Assembly: GCF_009909185.1 (NCBI RefSeq)
Contig: NZ_JAAAMV010000003.1
Location: forward strand, 434,001-498,000
DNA from: Paenibacillus glycinis
GTDB lineage: Bacteria; Bacillota; Bacilli; Paenibacillales; Paenibacillaceae
Direction of reading: 5' to 3'
Length of the DNA: 64,000 nucleotides
Shown: piece after piece, positions 1 through 8,061 of the stretch
Layout: each line of letters starts with the position of its first letter
Numbering within the stretch: the first letter of the stretch is position 1
Translations under genes and position numbers: made by a program
Notes under the pieces: generated by a model
Databases searched by the model: none
Told to the model about the DNA's origin: nothing
Seen by the model: the letters and a program-made list of their open reading frames with translations, nothing else

Positions 1-210
1 AAAGGAACTGTGCGCGTACGCCTCTCGTCCCGCGATTCGAAAACCGACCTGAGCGCGAAGCTCGGGATCATCCAGCGTATTGAAAAGAGCGCGAATCGTT
101 CCGAGCGTCCCGCGAAAGGCAGGGTGCGTCTCCACCCGGGAAACCTTGCCGCCGTTCAACCAGACCGTTCGCCCGTCGTCCAAGCTCTTCAAAAACTCGT
201 CGCCTCTCAC
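1..210 (-). CDS. 4-hydroxyphenylacetate 3-monooxygenase family protein (HpaB-like), N-terminal part only
   Basis: The 70 residues inside the window begin MRGDEFLKSLDDGRTVW and continue with THPAFRGTLGTIRALF, the N-terminal signature of the HpaB/PvcC family of FADH2-dependent aromatic hydroxylases (target GEEYL..L.DGR.V...G..V..V..HPAFRG). Family members add a hydroxyl to 4-hydroxyphenylacetate or related phenols using reduced flavin from a separate reductase. The start is GTG at 210, seven bases after an AAGGAGG site; ATG frames just upstream hit a stop at once. The gene runs off the left edge, so catalytic residues and substrate cannot be judged. The TetR gene on the same strand just upstream may control it. 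Confidence 0.75.
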   Translation of the reverse strand, partial: MRGDEFLKSLDDGRTVWLNGGKVSRVETHPAFRGTLGTIRALFNTLDDPELRAQVGFRIAGREAYAHSSF

Positions 211-269
211 CTGTTCACCTCCTTTGTCATAACTTATAATTCCGATGCATTAACTCAGGTATTGGCTAT

Positions 270-298
270 ATCTTAGCTGTCATCCGACATAGGGTCAA
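270..298 (-). promoter_or_regulatory. Possible sigma-A promoter of the HpaB-like gene
   Basis: On the minus strand TTGACC (293-298) and TAAGAT (270-275) are 17 bases apart, about 60 bases before the GTG start. The -10 matches only four of six consensus bases. Confidence 0.4.
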
Positions 299-303
299 CA
301 AAC

Positions 304-327
304 AAAAAGCCGGCTTCTGGCGCTTTT
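304..327 (-). terminator. Probable terminator after the TetR gene
   Basis: Minus-strand AAAGCGCC / GGCTTTTT hairpin with a bulge, followed by a T run. It separates the TetR gene from the HpaB-like gene. Confidence 0.45.
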
Positions 328-382
328 CGGACATTATTTCAAGATGTGAACGATACTGCTCCTTCAATCCTACAAGAATCCA

Positions 383-994
383 TTATTTGTTTGCCCTGTG
401 ATTCATCGCTTGATAAAATCCCATCGCGGCAAGCCTGCTCATTTGGATCGCCATATAGTTCGGCGAATAGATCATGCCCTGCTTTAACCAGGATATCGCC
501 GTTCCGCCGATCCAGAACGCCATGCTCTCGAGCAGAATGTCCAATGGAATCGGCTGCTTCTGGTCCATCCGGTTATTGTCGATTCGCAGGCCGATGGTCT
601 GTTGGACGGTTTCGATCAGCCGCTCCTCGAAGCCGGATTCCGGCACATGCAATAAGAGGATCCGGTAGGAGGGAGCTTGCTCGGCCAAATGTTCGAACAG
701 GAACGTAAAATACGGATCCGGCGTTTCCTGCTGCGGCACATAGGCGTGAATCTTGGCTTTTTTGCTCTCGTAAAGGGCGATCAGTTCCGCCAGCTTGTCT
801 TTGACGATCTGTTCCATCAGCACGTATTTGTCTTGAAAATGCGCATAAAACGTAGAACGGCTAATATCCGCGGCTTCCGTAATGTCTTTGATCACGATCG
901 AATCGAATTTCCTCTTCTCGCATAATGACAAAAAAGCATGCACGATCTGCAGCTTCGTCTTATGAATTCGGCGATCCATCCGGACCTCGGCCAT
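383..994 (-). CDS. TetR/AcrR family transcriptional regulator
   Basis: This 203-residue protein has an N-terminal TetR helix-turn-helix (IHKTKLQIVHAFLSLCEKRK, then DITEAADISRSTFYAHFQDK, roughly residues 8-50) and a helical ligand-binding half of the type in TetR_C_8-like Firmicute regulators. The frame is open further upstream, but ATG at 994 behind AGAAAGG, or ATG at 979 behind GAGG, fits the family; a longer start would put the promoter inside the gene. It lies upstream of the HpaB-like gene in the same orientation and has its own operator-containing promoter, so autoregulation and control of the aromatic hydroxylase are plausible. The ligand is unknown. Confidence 0.85.
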   Translation of the reverse strand: MAEVRMDRRIHKTKLQIVHAFLSLCEKRKFDSIVIKDITEAADISRSTFYAHFQDKYVLMEQIVKDKLAELIALYESKKAKIHAYVPQQETPDPYFTFLFEHLAEQAPSYRILLLHVPESGFEERLIETVQQTIGLRIDNNRMDQKQPIPLDILLESMAFWIGGTAISWLKQGMIYSPNYMAIQMSRLAAMGFYQAMNHRANK

Positions 995-1094
995 GCGAAC
1001 CACGCCTTTCTGATAGAAGTCATACAAATTCTTATATGGTGTATGAAAACGGACATATTCAGTAGATTTGTTCAGATTACAGCTTTTGTTAAAT

Positions 1095-1126
1095 GTTATC
1101 ATAACGAACAAATCAAAGTTAATCAA
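1095..1126 (-). promoter_or_regulatory. Sigma-A promoter with palindromic operator for the TetR gene
   Basis: Minus strand: TTGATT (1121-1126), 17-base spacer, TATGAT (1098-1103). The 11-bp palindrome GTTATCATAAC (1095-1105) covers the -10, as expected for an autorepressed TetR gene. Confidence 0.55.
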
Positions 1127-1181
1127 TCGGAATTATAGATTAAACGATCGCCGAGGACACCGGCTTTTCATTCCCGAAATG

Positions 1182-1225
1182 AAAAAAAGCCAGTCGGATC
1201 AAGGGTTTGATCTGGCTGGCTTTTA
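1182..1225 (-). terminator. Terminator of the YtrA-like ABC operon
   Basis: Arms 1188-1200 and 1209-1221 pair over 13 bases with G-U pairs, loop of 8. The minus strand continues into seven T residues. A shorter T run on the plus side makes it possibly bidirectional. Confidence 0.8.
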
Positions 1226-1286
1226 AATATGAACCATTTTTATCGATAACTCCGACGACGAGAGGAACAAACTTCCAATACGGGGA

Positions 1287-2618
1287 CTAGCGGTACGCCC
1301 GCATCGCCTTGAACAGCTCCTTCATCGACGGCTTCTTGCCGTACATCAGCACGCCGGCGCGGTAGATCTTCGCGGACAGCCAGCCGCAGGCCAGGATCGA
1401 GGCGAGCAGGATGGCGATCGACAGCCACACCTGCCAGAGCGGCGGATCGGACAGGCCGAGCCGGACGACCATCGCGTACGGCGAAAAGAACGGGATGAAC
1501 GACGACACTTTGATCAGCATGGAGCCCGGGCTGTTGAGGCCGCTGAAGATACAGATGTAGAAGCCCGCGAGCGACAGCATCGTGATCGGCAGCACCGCCT
1601 GGCCGAGATCCTCCGTGCGGCTGACGATCGAGCCGACCGCCGCGAACAGCGTCGCGAACAGGAAGAAGCCGGTCAAGAAGAACAGGATGGCGTACACGAG
1701 CAGAGCGGGATCGATCAGATCCAGCGAGATGCCGTAACCGCTCAGCGTGTCGGCGTTCTGCGGCAGCGTCATGTTGACGACGATCACGACGATGTACGCC
1801 GCCAGCTGCGCCAGCACGACGAGGAACATGCCGAGAATCTTGCCGAACATTGCCTTCAGCGGCGCCACGCTCGTGATCAGAATCTCCATGACGCGCGAGC
1901 TTTTCTCCGCCGTGATCTCGCTCGCGATCATTTGGCCGCTGATCATGATCGCCATGAACAGCATGAAGATGATGACGTAGACCGTGGCCATGTCCATGCC
2001 CTGCTGCTCGGACGATTTGCCGTTGCCGATGGAGCCGGCGCCTTCGCCGGTGGAGATTTGGACGGTATCGAGCTTGATGGGCTTCGTCAGCACCGCCTTC
2101 AGCTCGTCGCTAATGCCGCCGCTGTCGATGACCGCTTCCATCTTCACGGCCTGCAGCGCCGTCGAGAGCGACTGCGACACCTTCGTTTCCATCAGGCTTT
2201 CGGATTTGTACGTTACGGCGGGGAACCCGCTCTCCGGGTCCGGCGCGAAACCGATATACCCGTCGACGAGATCGTCCGACACCGCTTGCTTCAGCGCCTG
2301 CTCGTTCGCGTCCGCGGAGCCCGCGTCCGCGATCGGCACGAACTTCAGCTCCGGCTTCTCCTGCGCTTCGTAGTACGCATCCAGCAGCGAGACGATGCGC
2401 GTCGACGTGAACAGCTGCGATTGCGCCTTGTCCGCCGCGCTGTCCAGGTAGCCTACCGCCGTCGGTTTGCCCTCGCCGCTGAACTGCGAGATAATATACG
2501 GCAAATTGATGCCGATGCTCATGATGACCGCGATAATGATGGTCGTGACGAGAAACGCTTTGCCACGCAGCTTGTTCTTCGCCGTGAAGCCGACAACCGT
2601 CCAAAATCCGTTATTCAT
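1287..2618 (-). CDS. ABC-2 type transporter permease, NatB-like
   Basis: The product (443 residues) has one N-terminal membrane helix, a large extracytoplasmic domain (about residues 45-210), then five or six helices from about residue 225, the topology of NatB/YhaP-type ABC-2 permeases. These work with an ATPase to export sodium or other unidentified compounds. The preferred start is ATG at 2618 behind GGTAGGTGAG; GTG at 2627 lies within that site. The start overlaps the end of the upstream ATPase gene by eight bases, so the two form an exporter pair. Last gene of the operon, followed by a strong terminator. Substrate not visible. Confidence 0.85.
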   Translation of the reverse strand: MNNGFWTVVGFTAKNKLRGKAFLVTTIIIAVIMSIGINLPYIISQFSGEGKPTAVGYLDSAADKAQSQLFTSTRIVSLLDAYYEAQEKPELKFVPIADAGSADANEQALKQAVSDDLVDGYIGFAPDPESGFPAVTYKSESLMETKVSQSLSTALQAVKMEAVIDSGGISDELKAVLTKPIKLDTVQISTGEGAGSIGNGKSSEQQGMDMATVYVIIFMLFMAIMISGQMIASEITAEKSSRVMEILITSVAPLKAMFGKILGMFLVVLAQLAAYIVVIVVNMTLPQNADTLSGYGISLDLIDPALLVYAILFFLTGFFLFATLFAAVGSIVSRTEDLGQAVLPITMLSLAGFYICIFSGLNSPGSMLIKVSSFIPFFSPYAMVVRLGLSDPPLWQVWLSIAILLASILACGWLSAKIYRAGVLMYGKKPSMKELFKAMRAYR

Positions 2619-3513
2619 GGTTCTCACCTACCGTCTTAATAAAGATTTCATTGAGCGTCGGTTCCATGATTTCGAAGCGCGTGACATTCGTCTGCGTCAT
2701 CGCCAGCTCCAGGATCGGCCGGCCGGCGGCCTCGTCGGCGATCATCAGCTCGTAGCCGTATTCATGCCGCGTCACGCCCGTGACGCCGCCGAGCGCTTCC
2801 AGGCCGGACACGTCGCCGTCCGTCGCGAGAACGACGCGCTCCCGCGGAAATTGCTTCTTGATCGCTTTCAAATTCCCCTGCAGCACGGGGTTGGATTTGT
2901 GCAAAATCGTAATGTTGCGGCACAGCTCCTCGACATGCTCCATCCGGTGCGTGGAGAACAGGATCGAAGAACCGCCGTCGCGTAGCTCCTTGACCGTCGA
3001 CTTCAGCAGCTCGACGTTGACCGGATCGAGTCCGCTGAACGCTTCGTCCATGATGACGATGCGCGGATGATGGATGACCGCCGCGATGAACTGGATTTTC
3101 TGCTGATTGCCTTTCGACAGCTCCTCGACCTTCTTGCCGTAATACTCCGGCACGCCGAACCGATCCAGCCAGCGCCTCAGGTTCGCGTCCGCATCCTTGC
3201 GGGACATGCCGCGCAGCTGCGCGAGATAGAGAATCTGGTCGCTGACCTTCACCTTCGGGTAGAGGCCGCGTTCCTCGGGCAGATAGCCGAGGCCTTGCAG
3301 CAGCTCCTTGGAATAAGCCTTGCCGCCATAACGGATCTTGCCTGAATCGGGATAGATGAGACCGAGCACCATGCGCATCGTCGTCGTTTTGCCCGCGCCG
3401 TTCGCGCCGAGCAGGCCGTAGATCTCTCCCTGGCCGACCTCGAAGCTGATGCCGTTCACGGCGGTATTGGCGCCGTACTGCTTGAAAACCTGTTCCAGCG
3501 ATAAAGCATTCAT
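2611..3513 (-). CDS. ABC transporter ATP-binding protein (NatA-like partner)
   Basis: This 300-residue ATPase shows Walker A GANGAGKTT near residue 38, signature LSKGNQQK, Walker B IVIMDEAFSGLDP and a switch His in STHR. The DEA in Walker B, where most have DEP, is common in NatA-like exporters. A C-terminal domain of about 75 residues (FEIMEPTLNEIFIKTVGE) is also typical of that group. ATG at 3513 comes two bases after the stop of the previous ATPase gene, so translation is coupled. It should energise the permease encoded next. Confidence 0.88.
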   Translation of the reverse strand: MNALSLEQVFKQYGANTAVNGISFEVGQGEIYGLLGANGAGKTTTMRMVLGLIYPDSGKIRYGGKAYSKELLQGLGYLPEERGLYPKVKVSDQILYLAQLRGMSRKDADANLRRWLDRFGVPEYYGKKVEELSKGNQQKIQFIAAVIHHPRIVIMDEAFSGLDPVNVELLKSTVKELRDGGSSILFSTHRMEHVEELCRNITILHKSNPVLQGNLKAIKKQFPRERVVLATDGDVSGLEALGGVTGVTRHEYGYELMIADEAAGRPILELAMTQTNVTRFEIMEPTLNEIFIKTVGENHE

Positions 3514-3515
3514 GA

Positions 3516-4418
3516 TTAGTAAACTCCTCTCGCATGTTCGGTTAGATTCAACAGGATGTCGTCCAGCTCCAATTTCCGCTTGCTGACCAGCACCGCTCCG
3601 GCCGCGGCCAGCCACTGCTCCGCTTCGAAGGCTTGCTCCGTCACGACTTTATACGTCGTGCCGCCCGCCAGGTCGCAGCTCCGGTAACCGGGCATCTCCT
3701 TCCACGGCAGCGTCCTGCCGCCGGCATCGACGTACATCGTCTGCCACGCTTCCAGCAGCGCGTCCTTCTCGTACATGCCGAGCACCTTGCCCTGCGCGAC
3801 GAACGCGATGTAATCCGCGAGCCTGCGCACTTCGTCGATGATGTGGGAGGCCATGACGATCGTGCGGTCGCCCCGCTCCATGAAGCGGTGAAGCGCGTCG
3901 ATCATCGTCTTCCACGCGATCGGATCCAGCCCCGAGGAAGGTTCGTCCAGCAGCAGCAGCTCCGGATGATGCGCCATGGCGAGCGACAGCTCGAACTTGC
4001 GCCGCATGCCCTTGGACATTTTGCCCAGCTTAAGCGCGGGATCGACCTCGAAGCGCCGCAGCAGCTCCCGGTAATAGTTCACGTCCCAGCCGGGATACCA
4101 CTGCCGGACGAAGGCCGATTTCGCCTCGCCGCTGAGCCGGTCCTCGATATCGATCGCCTCCTCGGGCACGTATCCGATACGCGTCTTGAGCGATACCCGG
4201 TCTTCGCCGCGAACCTGCTCACCGAGCAGCCGCACGCCGCCCGAGTCCGGGCGCGCCAGCCCCAGCATCAGCCGGAACAGCGAGCTCTTGCCCGAGCCGT
4301 TCGGCCCCACGATCGCCGTCACGTATCCCTTCGGAATGTTCAAGTCCACCGGACCCAGCTCGAAATGCGCCCTTCGCTGCACCAAGCCCTCGATCGCCAC
4401 GGCCGTTTCCGTCGTCAT
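3516..4418 (-). CDS. ABC transporter ATP-binding protein, YtrB-like
   Basis: The 300-residue product has Walker A GPNGSGKSS, signature MSKGMRRK, Walker B LLLLDEPSSGLDP and switch ASH. It resembles YtrB/EcsA-type ATPases encoded beside YtrA regulators, which in Bacillus respond to cell-wall antibiotics. Its ATG overlaps the stop of the GntR gene by four bases (ATGA). A likely partner is the membrane protein at the head of the operon; the second ATPase probably serves the NatB-like permease. Confidence 0.85.
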   Translation of the reverse strand: MTTETAVAIEGLVQRRAHFELGPVDLNIPKGYVTAIVGPNGSGKSSLFRLMLGLARPDSGGVRLLGEQVRGEDRVSLKTRIGYVPEEAIDIEDRLSGEAKSAFVRQWYPGWDVNYYRELLRRFEVDPALKLGKMSKGMRRKFELSLAMAHHPELLLLDEPSSGLDPIAWKTMIDALHRFMERGDRTIVMASHIIDEVRRLADYIAFVAQGKVLGMYEKDALLEAWQTMYVDAGGRTLPWKEMPGYRSCDLAGGTTYKVVTEQAFEAEQWLAAAGAVLVSKRKLELDDILLNLTEHARGVY

Positions 4419-4858
4419 GCCGGTTCCCCTCCTTCATCCGTCGGCGCGCCCTGCCGTTCTGTCAAGGCCTCCGCCGCCCGTTTTCGCCCAAGCACCTCGC
4501 GCAGCATCTCCATCATCTCCTCGTCGGTAAAATGAACTCGGATCCCGGCATCCACAGCCGCCTCGATCGCTCCGATGACCGTGCTCCGCCGCTGCGTATC
4601 CCGAAGCGTCTCGTCGACCTTGGCCACGAACGTGCCCGTTCCCTGCCTGGTGCGGAGCAAGCCTTCGTTCTCCAGATCCTGATAGACGCGCCGGACCGTA
4701 ATGACGCTGCACTTCGTCAACTGCGCCAGCTCTCGGATCGAGGGCAGCAGCGTGCCCTCGGGCATCTGCCCGCTGACGATGAATGCGCGGAGCTGCACTT
4801 CGATCTGGTGGTACAACGGCTCTGCGCTTTGTTCATTCAGTTGTATCGGTATCCACAC
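4415..4858 (-). CDS. GntR family regulator, YtrA subfamily
   Basis: This short GntR protein (147 residues) has a winged helix (PLYHQIEVQLRAFIVSGQMPEGT, LAQLTKCSVITVRRVYQDLE, GTGTFVAK) and only a small C-terminal dimerisation segment, as in YtrA. GTG at 4858 has AAAGGG eight bases upstream; another GTG at 4867 lies inside that ribosome site and is less likely. The gene sits between a membrane-protein gene and an ABC ATPase gene. A dyad over the operon promoter is the natural binding site, so the operon is probably autorepressed and induced by envelope stress. Confidence 0.88.
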   Translation of the reverse strand: MWIPIQLNEQSAEPLYHQIEVQLRAFIVSGQMPEGTLLPSIRELAQLTKCSVITVRRVYQDLENEGLLRTRQGTGTFVAKVDETLRDTQRRSTVIGAIEAAVDAGIRVHFTDEEMMEMLREVLGRKRAAEALTERQGAPTDEGGEPA

Positions 4859-4891
4859 CGCGACCACCCTTTCTTCGAATGTCGAGCCCGC

Positions 4892-5614
4892 CTAATGATA
4901 GAAATTGCGCTTCGCAAGCTGCTTTCGAATCAGGAGCCCGATAAGAACCGTCGCCGCTGCGCCCAGCAGCAGCGACACGACCGGCCACGCCCATTCGTGA
5001 GCGCGGGATGCCTCGATCGTCCGGTACAGCAGATCCGTATCCGTCCGCCACAGCACGACCCCGATCAGCAGGTAGAAGATCAAATAGCCGTGGCAAACCG
5101 CCAAATAGGCTTTCCCGCCCAACGTTTGCTCGAAAAACGCATAGGTGGCGCCGAGCGTCAAGGCGTAGCCGTACCAGACCAGCGCATAGACGATATATTC
5201 GCTAGGCGCCATCAGCTCGCGTAGCTCGTTCAGCAGCGCGTACTGCACGGTAAAGAAAAACACCGAAACGATCGTGAGCACGATACAGAGCTGCAGCATC
5301 CGGGACAGCACGATGGCATTCCAGCTGATCGGCAGCGTGCGCCAATACGCAAGCCTCCGGGAGTACGGATCGCGGCTCCAATAATGAAACACGCTGCGGT
5401 TCAAGATGAAGGCCATGTTGGGCAGGAGGGTCATATACAGGAAATTGCCGATCCAGCCGTACACGCCCTTGCCCCCGTGATCCAGCAGGTTCTGAAACAA
5501 CGGCATCATGACCACGCTGATGTACGCGGAGAAAACCATCGTCAAGAGCAGCCCGCCCCAAGACCGGCGTCCCTCGGATCGAAGCAGCGTCAAAGCGCCT
5601 TGCCAAGTCGACAT
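4892..5614 (-). CDS. Polytopic membrane protein, first gene of the YtrA-like operon
   Basis: The 240-residue protein has about six hydrophobic segments (for example GGLLLTMVFSAYISVVMM, GVVLWRTDTD between two helices, VVSLLLGAAATVLIGLLI) and no signal peptide or catalytic motif. It resembles the membrane subunits encoded in YtrA-type operons and is probably a permease for the neighbouring YtrB-like ATPase. ATG at 5614 follows GGAAGGAG. Unlike the usual arrangement, this gene precedes the regulator gene. No named family can be assigned from sequence alone. Confidence 0.75.
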   Translation of the reverse strand: MSTWQGALTLLRSEGRRSWGGLLLTMVFSAYISVVMMPLFQNLLDHGGKGVYGWIGNFLYMTLLPNMAFILNRSVFHYWSRDPYSRRLAYWRTLPISWNAIVLSRMLQLCIVLTIVSVFFFTVQYALLNELRELMAPSEYIVYALVWYGYALTLGATYAFFEQTLGGKAYLAVCHGYLIFYLLIGVVLWRTDTDLLYRTIEASRAHEWAWPVVSLLLGAAATVLIGLLIRKQLAKRNFYH

Positions 5615-5636
5615 CGTCTCAGCTCCTTCCGCTTTA

Positions 5637-5690
5637 TATACTGTATATATTCATATACACAGTATAATCACTCTCCAATTCGATTGTCAA
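5637..5690 (-). promoter_or_regulatory. Sigma-A promoter and YtrA-type operator
   Basis: Minus strand: TTGACA (5685-5690), 18-base spacer, TATACT (5661-5666). The inverted repeat TATACTG (5637-5643) / CAGTATA (5660-5666), with TATAT / ATATA nested inside, covers the -10 and the start site. This is the expected place for repression by the GntR protein of the operon. Confidence 0.8.
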
Positions 5691-5832
5691 TAGCTGGATT
5701 TCCGCGAAACGCAAAATAACCGCCGGCTCCGGACCGGCGGCATGGATAACGGGAGCACGGCAAATAGCCGACGACTTGATCTCACTGCTTTCTTGGGAGA
5801 TTGCCCGCCATGCGCGGCGTTATGACGGAACC

Positions 5833-5876
5833 AAAAAAAACCGCCGATCCGGGCCTCTCGGCACGCATTGGCGGTT
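5833..5876 (-). terminator. Terminator after the small membrane protein gene
   Basis: AACCGCC / GGCGGTT pair with a further internal stem; the minus strand then reads eight T residues. A second GC-rich hairpin at 5720-5740 (CCGCCGG / CCGGCGG), beside an AT-rich stretch, lies beyond it. Confidence 0.65.
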
Positions 5877-5891
5877 CGATCATCGCTTGCA

Positions 5892-6353
5892 TTACTTGTT
5901 CGGCCCCTGAAACGCCTGCTCGCAGCTCGAACATTGGCAGCCTTCCGGATGTTTGCCGCCGGGCTTGCCGTCCATCGTTCTAAGCAGCGCGAGCAGCGTC
6001 TCCTGCTCTCGCAGCTGCGCGGCCATGTCGGAATAAATCTCGCTTAGCTGCGGCGGGCAAGCAGCCGAATCGAACGCATCCGGAAAATAGCCGAGCGGCC
6101 GCTTTCCTGCCGGCGTTCCGCGTCGGGGCTTGCGTTTGCGCGTCGTGCGCCAGACGCCCGCCGGACGGATGGCCGCCGCCTCGCGCTTCAGCACGAGCAG
6201 CAGCAGCAGCGCCGAGACGAGCATGACGGTCCCGGATTTCCACGAGGACGTGAAGCCGAGCACCAGGCAGGCGAACAGAATCGCCGGGTATACGAAGAAA
6301 GCGGTGAACAGCCGGATCAGCGTCTTGGTCAGGAGCGACTTGAATGGATGCAT
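5892..6353 (-). CDS. Small membrane protein of unknown function
   Basis: The product (153 residues) has two N-terminal helices (about residues 12-38 and 45-65), a basic segment (TTRKRKPRRGT) and a cytoplasmic tail with a predicted helix (QLSEIYSDMAAQLREQETLL). Near the end is the motif CQCSSC, which could bind a metal or form a disulfide. ATG at 6353 follows a GGGGGGA site. It appears monocistronic, between glcF and the ABC operon. No family was recognised. Confidence 0.6.
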   Translation of the reverse strand: MHPFKSLLTKTLIRLFTAFFVYPAILFACLVLGFTSSWKSGTVMLVSALLLLLVLKREAAAIRPAGVWRTTRKRKPRRGTPAGKRPLGYFPDAFDSAACPPQLSEIYSDMAAQLREQETLLALLRTMDGKPGGKHPEGCQCSSCEQAFQGPNK

Positions 6354-6570
6354 GCGTAATCCCCCCTGCACCTGTCGTTACTCATCTATATGCGCGGAGG
6401 GGTTATCCGTATTTTGAGGAATCCGTGACGGCAGCGATCATGCAGGCTGCGAACCGGCGCATCGTCCTTCCTTCGTCTGCGCATCGTCTGCGCCTTGTTC
6501 GCGCCACCGCTCATCCGCCCGCCCCGTCAATCCATCCGAGCATGGGGGCGCTCGCTCATGCGATTGCCGG

Positions 6571-8061
6571 TCAGTCCTTCGCGCATATCCGATCATGCAA
6601 GAAATCAACCAGATGCAGGGCTTCCATTCGCCCGCCCATGCCGTGCTTCTCGATGCCGTTCTTCATCTGCAGCAGGCAGCCGGGATTGCTTGTCAGCAAA
6701 TAATGGGCGCCGGTCCGTTTCACGTGCTCCATCTTGTGATCGAGAATCCGGCCCGCCATCTGAGGCTGCGTCAGATTGTAGATCCCGGCCGAGCCGCAGC
6801 AGCGGTCCGCCTCGGCGAGCTCGACGAACTCGGCGTTCGCCACGCTGCGCATCAGCTTGCGCGGCGCCTCGGAGGATCGCATCACGTTGCGCAGGTGGCA
6901 GGAGTCCTGGTACGTGATGCGGACCTTCTCGTCCGACGCGAATCCGACGCCGCCGCTGCACGAACCGCCGCAGCCGCCGGATGGCGCGCCATGGCCGCCG
7001 CTTACTTGCGCGGACGCCGGCGTGGCGCCGCTCCCGCCGATCATCGCGCCCGCGCCGGCGGCGACGGCCGCCCGCGCGACGGTCCGCAGCCGGCCATGCT
7101 CCACGAGCAGCTTACCAACGTCGACGCTTCGCTTCGCGAACCAGCGCGCATCGTCCTTCCACTGCGGGTCGTCATGCAGCAAATGGTCGTATTCCACGAG
7201 CAGCGCCCCGCAGCCGCCCGCGTTGGAGGCGATCCAATCGACGCCGGCCGCCTTGAACGCCGCGATGTTGCGCTTCGCCAGCGCCTTCGCGCCGTCCTGC
7301 TCGCCGCTATGCGCGTGCAGCGCGCCGCAGCAATTTTGCGTTTCCGGAATGACGACGTCGAAGCCCGCTTCGTTCAGCAGCTCGACCGTGTTTTTGTTCG
7401 TCGCAGTGAACAGCACGTCCATGATGCAGCCGCGGAACAAGCCGACCGTCGCGATCCGCTCGCCCTTCGCCGGATGGAACGCGCCGATCTGCTCGACGAC
7501 GCCTTTGTACGACGCGTCGGGCAGAATCGCTTCCATGTCCCGCATATGCTGCGGGAACAGCTTCATCAGCCCGGCGCCGCGCACCAGCTTGCGCAGGCCG
7601 GTCCGTTGGTACATCTGCAGCGCGCCGCCGAGCAGGCGCATCCGGTTCTGATGCGGGAACATGCCCTCGAACGCGGTTTTGCGAGCTGCCTTCACCCACC
7701 AGCGGTGCGTCGTCGTATGCTTCTCGACGGAGTCGCGCGCCTGCTCCAGCAGCTGGCCGTACTTGACGTCGGCGGGGCAAGCGGGCTCGCAGGCGCGGCA
7801 GCCGAGGCAATGGTTCATCTGGGTCTCGAACGCTTCGTCCGGATCCATCAGGCCGTCGGCGACCGCCTTCATCAGGGCGATCCGGCCGCGCGGCGATTCC
7901 GCCTCGAAGCCCGTCTCCCGAAACGTCGGGCAGGCCGGCAGGCAGAACCCGCAGCGCATGCAGTTCGTCAGCTGATCGTAATCGAGCGCGTTCTTGAGCG
8001 TCGTCGCCAGCCCTGCGCGATCGCCATGCGTCGGGATCAAATCGCTTAACGTTTTAGCCAC
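6571..8061 (-). CDS. glcF: Glycolate oxidase iron-sulfur subunit
   Basis: GlcF passes electrons from the flavoprotein GlcD in glycolate (or related 2-hydroxyacid) oxidation to glyoxylate. Two 4Fe-4S motifs are clear: CMRCGFCLPACP (about residues 35-46) and CLGCRACEPACP (about 88-99). Two CCG domains follow (NCCGALHAH and DRCCGSAGIYN). It is some 50 residues longer than usual because of an Ala/Gly-rich insertion at about residues 322-375 that contains CGGSC, before YQDSCHLRN. GTG at 8061 overlaps the glcD stop by eight bases, so the two are translated together. No glcE-like gene is present. Confidence 0.9.
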   Translation of the reverse strand: MAKTLSDLIPTHGDRAGLATTLKNALDYDQLTNCMRCGFCLPACPTFRETGFEAESPRGRIALMKAVADGLMDPDEAFETQMNHCLGCRACEPACPADVKYGQLLEQARDSVEKHTTTHRWWVKAARKTAFEGMFPHQNRMRLLGGALQMYQRTGLRKLVRGAGLMKLFPQHMRDMEAILPDASYKGVVEQIGAFHPAKGERIATVGLFRGCIMDVLFTATNKNTVELLNEAGFDVVIPETQNCCGALHAHSGEQDGAKALAKRNIAAFKAAGVDWIASNAGGCGALLVEYDHLLHDDPQWKDDARWFAKRSVDVGKLLVEHGRLRTVARAAVAAGAGAMIGGSGATPASAQVSGGHGAPSGGCGGSCSGGVGFASDEKVRITYQDSCHLRNVMRSSEAPRKLMRSVANAEFVELAEADRCCGSAGIYNLTQPQMAGRILDHKMEHVKRTGAHYLLTSNPGCLLQMKNGIEKHGMGGRMEALHLVDFLHDRICAKD

